DNA of 64,000 nt, taken from Oscheius onirici (lineage: Eukaryota > Nematoda > Chromadorea > Rhabditida > Rhabditidae). Both the position numbers and the translations under genes were made by a program. Each line of letters begins with the position of its first letter. Within the stretch, counting starts at the first letter, position 1. Shown here piece by piece: positions 56,419 to 64,000 of this stretch. A model generated the notes under the pieces. That model was not told the DNA's origin, did no database searches, and saw only the letters and a program-made list of their open reading frames with translations. The stretch lies in the NCBI GenBank assembly GCA_932521025.1, contig OW051469.1, forward strand, positions 3,918,398 through 3,982,397. Reading direction: 5' to 3'.

Positions 56419-58093
56419 CTAGGGTGGATATGATAGCTTAACAGGTCCGTAATTTTTGAGAAGAACGTATACAGCTTTTGGATCAAGGAGTGAATCAAGG
56501 TCACCACTGTAGGATGAATAGTCAAAAGTCCGAATGTTCAAAAAGGCACGAAAGCGTTCACACCGATGCCAACGGAGTAAGACGGTAGGCGTTGTCCTGA
56601 TTGGGTATGAAGAGAATATTTCTTCTTCATCCTCGATGGGAAACAAATTGTAATAGCTTCCACGTGTAACGATTTGCAAGTCTGCATGATAGTCTGCTGA
56701 AGAGACAGAAATATCGGTGGCCTTATGTGTCCAAGGCCCATTCGTCCATTCCTTAAAATTCGTGATTTGGCAGATCGTTATCACATACCGCAATAAGCTG
56801 AAGAATATACAAATTCGGATAAATCAGAAGCTGTAGCTTTTCTGCTGAAGTAACTAGTTTTTTTAAAGGAAGGTCAGTATCATAATATATAAGTTTTCTC
56901 GGTTCCTGAAAAATTAATAATAGCGATCTTTCTATTAAAAATTCTCACCAGCAATTAAACTATCTTTCATTTAGGTGTAGTGGTATCTTCATCATGATGA
57001 TGATCTTCATAATGATCGTAGCAACTTGGATTTTTCATCCATGGAAATGCTTTATTTTGGCGAAGGCAAAGTGATAGTTTCACACAAGGCCATTTCATCT
57101 GCTCCAATAGCGCTAGACTCTCCTGTATGGACCAATCAGGTAGTAGTTTCACAAAAGTCAATGGAATAACCGATGATGGATCGTTGATGTCGGATTCTGT
57201 AGATGAATCATGACTCCAAACACGAGGTCGTGAGCAGAGAGAAAACTTTTCCTGTAAGAAGTTGGGTAATGATAGTCGAACCATGAAAAATTAACCGGAC
57301 CATAAGAGATTAAGCGGCTCAGAGAATTGTAACTATTAAAATATGGGCTGGGTAATTTTTGATGGACCGGCTTAGATGCAGCAGGATGATGAAATATTGG
57401 TTCATACGAAAAGAAACTTACATCAGTATCACACGGGATAAAGAAATCCTTCCATGCAATCCTGACACTGAATTTGTTATGGTGTTCCTTCAAAAAACTA
57501 TTGGCAAGTTTGCAGAGTCTGTGCGACCGAGCAAAGGCCCGAGAGTGCATATTTTCTGAACTAAACAAATTCGAACCTTGGAAAATACCGCCATCAGATC
57601 CTTTGAATGGAAACCAGTGATGTCTATGGGTTCCGGAAGTGGTAGAGAATACTGTTCCCGTTTAGCGAGAACTTGCAAGAGCTGTTCTCTCATGTCCGGA
57701 TGGTACTCTTTCCGTTCATTGATCTGATGTGGATAGGTATCTTCTTCATCCGATTCATGCTCATCATGATACTTCATTATGTGTTTCACGAAATTGTATC
57801 TCTTGCCTTTGAACTCTTTGTCGCTCAACTGAAACTGTTTAATTGAAAGAAAAAAGATCGAGGAATTATTGAAAACTTTGAAACAGCCTTTTCTGTGCTA
57901 GCGGCTAATAGAATGGATTGGCAGATTGGATTACAAAGGAACATTCATGATGGTAAAATATCAGATCAAGCATCGATAGAGGGACGACAGAAAGTGGAAG
58001 AGGACTAACCTTGGATATGTGAATATCGCTATCCGTGAAGAATTCTTCTGGGAACATTCCTTCGATAATTGGTTCCATCACAGCGAAATTCAA
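56419..58093 (-). CDS. F-box-like clustered family, long copy 3
   Basis: It starts MNFAVMEPIIEGMFPEEFFT-DSDIHISK, then LSDKEFKGKRYNFVKHI, REQYSLPLPEPIDITGFHSK with DLMAVFSK, SENMHSRAFARSHRLCKLAN, DFFIPCDTD, EKFSLCSRPRVWSHDS, SVIPLTFVKLL, EQMKWPCVKL, EPRKLIYYDTDLP, and a C-terminal domain with FLNIRTFDYSSYSGDLDSLL, stop at 56419. The junction after FSK would need a 21-base intron and a phase shift, and a TGA follows EDTTTPK, so this copy may also be damaged. LPEP-IDITGF...AVFSK...RSHRLCK is the best example of the F-box-like segment. Confidence 0.5.
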
Positions 58094-58206
58094 GATTTTG
58101 CAAGAAGTCGACTGATCAGACTATAAAAATCCACAAAAGATCCGAAATCGATTTTCTGCAGTTTTGATAATAGCGAAAGCATATCGCCACATAAATTTGG
58201 TAAACC

Positions 58207-58264
58207 AGGCATGGGCCGGGCCGGCCCGGCCCATGCCTAGATTTTCAGGGCCCGGCCTGAAAAT
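58207..58264. repeat. Perfect 32-base GC palindrome next to a small hairpin
   Basis: Bases 58207-58238 (AGGCATGGGCCGGGCC plus its reverse complement) form a perfect palindrome with no spacer. Immediately after, ATTTTCAGG (58241-58249) and CCTGAAAAT (58256-58264) form a second stem. The GC richness contrasts with the AT-rich surroundings. Confidence 0.85.
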
Positions 58265-58423
58265 TGGAAAATTTTTAGAAAAAGGGGTGTTTTTTGACCA
58301 CAATGTGCATTTTTTCATCATTTTTAGTGAAAAAGGTCAGCAAAATATCTAAAATATTAAATTGCTGTGGTGTCTGTGGCTAACTCTGTCTATTTGGATG
58401 TCTGTTTGTCCATGGCCACAAAG

Positions 58424-58489
58424 ATTTGGTGTATTGATAAGAGTCGCCGTCTTCACCCAGACGACCCGGGTTCGATTCCTCTCCTCGCA
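58424..58489 (+). other. tRNA-like sequence, probably a tRNA relic
   Basis: CGGGTTCGATTCC is a good B box. Before it, CGTCT-TCACCC-AGACG forms a five-base-pair anticodon-like stem but with a six-base loop, and the T-stem pairs at only three positions. No matching acceptor stem was seen. Likely a pseudo-tRNA or SINE head. Confidence 0.4.
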
Positions 58490-58928
58490 AAATATTTTTG
58501 CTAAATTGTTTTGAGTAGGGAATAGAGTCAGAGTAACCGGTATCAGAAGGGACCGGTTGATGTGTATAAGTTCAGAGAGAAAACGGATAGCCGGAAAATA
58601 GCAGAATTTGTAACGGTTCTTTAGGAGGGAATGAGAACCCTGGGAAAGAATGAAAAAGGGTCCGATTGATTTGGGAAGGAAGAAGACATGACAGAAGCAG
58701 AAGAGATCGGTTGACTGGGGATGGGATCAGAAGAGATCGGTTGGCTGGGGAAGGGAGCAGAAGATTAGAAGAAAACACAAGTAGAAAAGCCGCCGACAGG
58801 CGGCGAAGCCGGCTGGTATTGGAAATAAACTACATATTCGTTTCTGTCTCTCCCGACTATCAGATCTCATATCCAAGGTCGTCTCTTGCCTATTCACATC
58901 CCCTTATCCCATCTATACGGTCCCGAAC
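58490..58928. other. Upstream region of the collagen gene
   Basis: Purine-rich, with an 18-base near-repeat (AGAAGAGATCGGTTG twice near 58700-58745). No exon is supported. Confidence 0.45.
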
Positions 58929-61900
58929 ATGTCCCGAATAGCACTGGTGACAGCCACAGTGCTGTCAACAGTCTGTCTAGTCACTGTAATCGTCGGTCTA
59001 CCTCTCTTCTGGTTCCACATGCAACAGTGGAACAGTCTCATGAAAGCGCAGATTGTCGACTGCCAGGTTTTTATACATTTCATTCAAAACCTCGACGTTT
59101 TAGCAAACGACCCAAGATACTTGGCGTCAGATGGCTGAACTCGGAGTGCGAAGAAAGAGACAGTATGGATCGTCTTCACCGCGTCTGGCTGGACATTGTT
59201 GCAGCTGTCAGCAAGGTAAACCTGGACCACCTGGCCCTAGAGGAAGGGACGGTCTGAGCGGAGGCCCGGGAATCATCGGAATCAACGGAAGAAACGGTCG
59301 AGATGGACGCTATGTCGCTGCAGAGAAGAGTCTCGAGCCTCCTTGCCAGAAATGTCCTGCGGCTCCACAAGGACCTCCGGGACACCCTGGAGCAAAAGGA
59401 CCGAGAGGAAATGCAGGGTAAGACTGTCTGACCTTCCCTCTCAACCAGAGATCTTCAGAATACCCGGCAGAAACGGAACTCCCGGAACCCCCGGTCGTGT
59501 CGGTCCACCTGGCCCACAGGGAATTCGCGGAGCTCCAGGCGACTTTGGCATGCAAGGGCCACCCGGTGATAGTGGCAAAGTCCTCAACGGTGCGCCACAA
59601 GGACCGCCGGGCAAACCAGGTCAGCGATCTTATCATTGCAATCAACGTACAACACTCGTTTTTAGGTCCGCTGGGGCCGCGAGGCAAGCCGGGAACGAGC
59701 GGCAGGTAAGCACTCCATTGAGAACGAGAGGGCGAATTGCGTAGCCGACCCCGTTGTTTGTTTGTTTTCCGAGAGAGAACAGAGACTTTTTCTGGTTTCG
59801 GAGGGGGTGGTGACATATGTCGAAGTGACCGAGGGAACACTTCTTTTCTCACAACTGACTTTTTAAGATCTCTGACTCAAACTAGTCTTAGCTGGAGGTC
59901 ACCACCTCCCCCTGCCAGCTGTATACCGTTATACTCTCGTTCTGTCCTTAGGCTTTCGTCGCCGCCAGCTGGCCTTTGTTGTTCCCAGTCAAATCTTATC
60001 TTGCCCGCCGATCAAGGTTCTTGGACTTTTAGTTATAAGTGATGAACCGTAAGAAGAACTTGTTCTCTCGCTCTTTTTGAAACACTTTAAAACTCACTTT
60101 CCTTATTGATGAATCATACTTTTGCCGCTCTTCCCAAACCTTCTGTTCCTTTTTTAAATTTTCATAAGCCAAAGAAAAAGCTGCATTCTAACTGTTGTTA
60201 GTCAAAGAACTTAGTCACATCCAGTAAACTCCACTTTCCAGTTTTGTGTATGCTTCTCCATAAGTTTCAGAGATTAGATCAAAAGCTATAGCTAGTAGCA
60301 AAACATGTTGCAGGTCATAATCTGAATCTGCCTTGTATCCTTTAAACATCTGTTCAGTTTGGTTCTTCCTGGTATTTACAGTTTCGTGCCACTTTCTTCG
60401 ATTTTAGTGTACTTCCGTTCAAGTTGTTTTCCCATATGACCTTCGCTAACTTTAGCATTTTATTGTAACCTTCAAAACAGCTGAGCTATCCGGTTTCAGT
60501 CAGAACGGCTGGAGATTAGTGACCTGCTATAGTTTGTCGCCCTCAGTTTGTATCTTTCTTTCAAACCATTACAGATGGCCAAATTTTTCGTCGTTTTCTG
60601 ACTTCTCCGGATGTAATTTTACGTACCGATATTGGCGGAAAGCCAGTCGTCGTCGCCACAGTCAAGACAGTTAGACAGTCGTTGTTTGAAATAGTGACAC
60701 GCAGTGATAGTTGTGAGTGGAATCAGTTTCCTGTCCTAAAAACGGAAATTCGCCATTCCAGTTTTTCCTACCCAGATCATTGTCCACGAGACTGAAGAAG
60801 AAGCTGCTCAGCTGTTCTATTTGGTCATTTAATGTGCCTCCAAACACACAACAGGCCAGTCCCGCCGGCGGCGGCAAACACTGACGGCTGATACTCTTTT
60901 TCTTCTCGCATATTATCCCCTCAGACTACTAATTCTTTCAGAGACGGTCATCCTGGAGTAGCTGGAATCGAAGGAACCAGAGGAGTTCAGGGCGAACGAG
61001 GAACCAAGGGCGTCAGAGGACCGCCCGGACCTGCGGGACCGGAAGGACAGCCGGGTGGAAAGGGTGTGTTTTCCAGTCGTGGTTTTCGTAGTATCAGTAC
61101 TGCTCTTATCAGTCAAAGTTGTTTGTGACAATGATTGTGGCCGAAATAGAGGAACCAGGATGTTGTCTGGGAAAGTAGGGTCCGTTTTTCGAAATCTCTG
61201 ATATCCCCCTTCGCAAAACTACCAAAATTTTACGCATGATTCGTTACGGGATCCACGAAATGAAATGTCGTTCTTTTTCTGGCACTTTAAATTCGAGCGA
61301 AATTTTGAACTCCTTGTCACGGTGTTCAAATCGTGACGGGATCTTTTTGCAACAAATAGTCCTTTAACCTGTCAATCAGCGTTAGATACTCAGTTAATCC
61401 GTACACCGGTTTGATGGTCTTTGGTTGTGTATCCAACGTTGCTAAATAATTTTAGTAACGACGTTTAAAAGGACAGCTTCGAAAGTTTTGGAATCACAAG
61501 CTTATGCAACATATTCCAGGCTCTTGCAGTCACTGCGCCACTGTCGGAAAGACTAGAAGCTCTACCGCCGGTCAAACCCAAGGCGGTTACGATTCAGTTC
61601 CCGAAACAACACCTAGACCAACTACTCGTCGTCAGCCGGCTGAACAGCCCAGAAGTGAACAAGTACCTGCTAGTTCGATCAGCAACGAGGTTTGTCTTCT
61701 CTGGAAGCAGTTTTAAGAGAACTTTTTCAGCAAAACTACGAAACAGCGAGTTCTTCGTTCCCTGTCCCTTCAGCTATCCCGTACAGTGAAGAGCAAGCAG
61801 TTACTGTCAGCTCCAATACAAGAGTGAATTACGGACAGGAGTCACAGGGTCAGAACTATCCACCTGGTGGTCAAGGTTCGCAGCTGAGAGTAGACCCTTC

Positions 61901-63012
61901 TTCTTCGGGACAGCAAGAGTACAGAGCTAGAGCTGCTCCTTCTCAACAGTTCAACCGTCCTCTTCAGCCTCGTGAGTTTTTTCAGACATGTTGTTTATGA
62001 ACCCACCGAAAAACACCATTATCCCTTGTCGGTGAACCGGTATATCCTGGTCGCCAGTTGATTTCATTTGACAGAATATATGCGTTTCAGCCCTCTCCGT
62101 GTTCCCGGCCCGTCCGAAACAGTTTGGAGCGAGAATACATGGAGCACAGACCTACCATATTGGCAATGAGGCAACACCAATCAGGCCAGAGCCTACTGAG
62201 GTGAGAAAAGTTTTGACTTAGCTCTGTAGAATTGGAAAGCCTGTCTAGCTGTCAAGTCTGTGGTTTGTACAACTGTATAGAAAACAGAAAAGATGTCTAA
62301 CTGTCGAACCTGTTAGCACAAGTGCTCTAATCGCGTTCATGCAGTCTACGTCTCCAATGTTTAGAGAACACGCGGCCTCCACCGCTTTCTCTCATCGGCC
62401 AGGGGAATATACTAGCTCGGAAAAGAAAACAGCTTCGGTTTTTACCCAGTATCTCAAGGTACTAAGGGATTCCGACCATAGCTCGACTATGTGTCGTAAC
62501 CAAATTTTTTGGATCAGCCTTCTCGGGGTCAACCGGAAGGCAACAAGCGCTTTTTCCAGGAATAGGTACCTTCCTACATACTTCTTTGGTTTTTACTTGG
62601 GCACGAGCCGAAATAGACAGTGTCTAGTCTGTGGCTTCAGAATTAGTGTAGAATTTCGAGACTGTCTAACTGTGGTGTGTAAGCTTTGTCAGATGTTTTG
62701 TCCTGTTGAGTCTGTGGCCACAATGTTTGACGAAGAGCGTCGGAGCTGTCTAACTATCGAGTCTGTGGGCAGCTCATGCATAAGGCGCAAAAGCTGTCTC
62801 AAATGTGAACACTCTTTCAGGTCAAGCCCGCCGGCTACACCATGGAGCAGCTGTCCGACTTCCAGCCACGCACCGTTCCAACTCGCCAAGGCTACAATGT
62901 ACAGCTCATTGGAGGCTATGCCGCGAACCCGGTCGGTCGTGAATGGAACCAGCCATCTAATCAACAACGTCCGATGGAACTCAGTCCACCCGGCTCGGCC
63001 AATAATTATTGA
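58929..63012 (+). CDS. Nematode cuticle collagen, nine exons, 486 aa
   Basis: Exons 58929-59066, 59131-59417, 59459-59619, 59666-59705, 60942-61063, 61520-61689, 61731-61971, 62091-62200 and 62821-63012 sum to 487 codons. The N-terminus has a membrane/signal-anchor helix ([20 protein letters not shown]), then a processing site RRKRQYG. Gly-X-Y blocks ([63 protein letters not shown]) are separated by cysteine clusters (CCSCQQ, CQKC, SCSHC), the layout of secreted cuticle collagens. Unusually, about half the protein after SCSHC is a non-collagenous Gln/Ser/Pro-rich tail ending SPPGSANNY. Two introns exceed 600 bases. The 3' intron 62201-62820 holds irregular GTCTAACTGTCGAGTCTGTG-like repeats. 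Confidence 0.92.
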
Positions 63013-63176
63013 AGATGAAATCAACACAAAAGACGTCCTCGTCTGGTGTTTCATGCTCATCAAATTTGTCTATATTTTAAATTTCATTGCGGATGCCTAA
63101 AGTAAAAGTCTATCGAAGCATTTATTTGGCCTTTGGGCCCGAGAGATTATTTTTTACAGACAGTTTGGTCTCTCTT

Positions 63177-64000
63177 TTAGAGCACTCCTCCGTAGGCGTC
63201 CTCTTTGAGCAGATCGCCTAGCGGATAGTAGATGGCCTGATCCGTCACCGGGTCCGAGAGCGGCTCAATCGGCTTCGGGTTGTCGATATTCAGACGGTCA
63301 ATCTGACGCTGGTTCTCAAACTCTCGCTTGATATCGTCCAGCTTGTCTGCTGTTATCTTTCTGCAAGTGGTGAGTTACAAACCTGGCTGAAGAAACTCTA
63401 GTGCTAACTGAACGAGTGACAAAGTTTAGGAACAGTTTAGGAATAGTATACGGTACCTCACGAAAAAAAAGACAGAGTCATTGGATATGGTAGAAGAATG
63501 CTGCAAGACCCAATCCTGGAGATGCGCAAAGTTATTCCAGTTTTGTATTATGTTTAGAGCGACATTAGCAAATTTCAAACAAAAACAAGGCAACTTCCAA
63601 ACGTTGTAGCTTCCGTTCCTGATAGTAGTACTACTGGCCGAGGGTTTGACTACATAAGTAACGTTGATTTTCGTAGTATTGGGATAAATTAAAGCACGCT
63701 GAAAGGATTAGAATGGGCAGGGTTATAGGTTGCCGTTTGATCGAGAACTCTTATTGAGAAAGACCCGACCACAGTCCAGGGGATAAAATTTGAAAAATGA
63801 ACTAACTTGTAGTAGTGACGCATTCCGAACATTGTCAGGAATCCAATGAGGCAGCCGAGAATCAAGAAACACAGCCAGATGACGATGACTTCTTCCACAT
63901 CTTTGTTGTCAAACTCGTAGAATCGGCCTACGGGTTTGATTGTGTAGAGGACTACCTTCGGATGCGGAGGCAGGGTGACGAGTCTCGGTTTGAAGAAGGT
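63177..64000 (-). CDS. Single-pass membrane protein, 3' part only
   Basis: The exon from the window end to 63807 and the last exon 63360-63177 join in phase 2. The visible part reads KPRLVTLPPHPKVVLYTIKP, then VEEVIVIWLCFLILGCLIGF (membrane helix), RHYYK, and a cytosolic tail ITADKLDDIKREFENQRQID... ending DAYGGVL at 63177. The N-terminus lies beyond the window. The acidic tail with a YYPLGDLL stretch suggests a small adaptor or accessory membrane protein. Family not recognised. It is tail-to-tail with the collagen gene, 164 bases apart. Confidence 0.7.

Noticed and set aside
55657-56525. Two frames sharing an ILGSRVTV...TYFRDNFLRLGD-like translation
   Set aside because: The similarity is caused by the inverted arms of the foldback element, not by homologous proteins.
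56022-58489. Functional tRNA genes at 56022-56083 (-) and 58424-58489 (+)
   Set aside because: B boxes are good, but acceptor stems do not pair and the anticodon loop at 58.4 kb has six bases. Recorded only as tRNA-like relics.

Overview
This is eukaryotic DNA, almost certainly from a nematode. The strongest evidence is a cuticle collagen gene at 58.9-63.0 kb, with an N-terminal membrane segment, an RxKR-type processing site, Gly-X-Y blocks and paired cysteines. In agreement with this, introns are mostly short (about 35-60 bases) with GTRAGT donors and TTTNCAG acceptors, several ATGs lie directly behind an acceptor-like CAG, and Tc1/mariner-type transposons are present. I cannot name the genus. 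No bacterial features (operons, CRISPR, ribosome binding sites) were seen.

Layout. 0-8 kb is transposon-rich: a LINE reverse-transcriptase fragment, a decayed pogo-type transposase, F-box-like sequences, a 62-base hairpin, and a Tc1-like element inserted inside a second terminal-inverted-repeat element. 8.5-14.2 kb holds a synaptotagmin-like gene (-) and an unrecognised 205-aa gene (+) with a 1.9-kb intron. 14.4-28.2 kb is a large inverted pair of M13 (neprilysin-type) membrane metallopeptidase genes. They flank an ABHD12-type hydrolase (-), a cationic amino acid transporter (+) and a small membrane protein (-). The two M13 copies share a 498-base block that is identical base for base, including an intron, although the rest has clearly diverged.

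29-38 kb has a tiny secreted His-rich protein (+) and a very long, many-exon, charged/SR- and Gln-rich nuclear-type protein (-). 38-43 kb is gene-poor and carries a short DNA transposon with an intact 8-base target duplication. 42.9-43.4 kb is a small basic/Tyr-rich protein. 44-58 kb is the most unusual region: two unrecognised families are interleaved on the minus strand. One family is small proteins of 159-181 aa (four copies plus a fossil exon). The other has an N-terminal acidic motif and an F-box-like HSRAFARSHRL segment (three long copies plus a fragment, several visibly broken). About 2-kb pieces of this region are repeated with a 4.15-kb offset. A foldback element with a tRNA-like core sits between two members. 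The window ends with the collagen gene and the 3' part of a single-pass membrane protein gene.

Gene models were assembled by hand from splice signals and reading-frame continuity. Models described as closing in frame have exon lengths that sum to a multiple of three. Function is assigned only where family motifs are visible.
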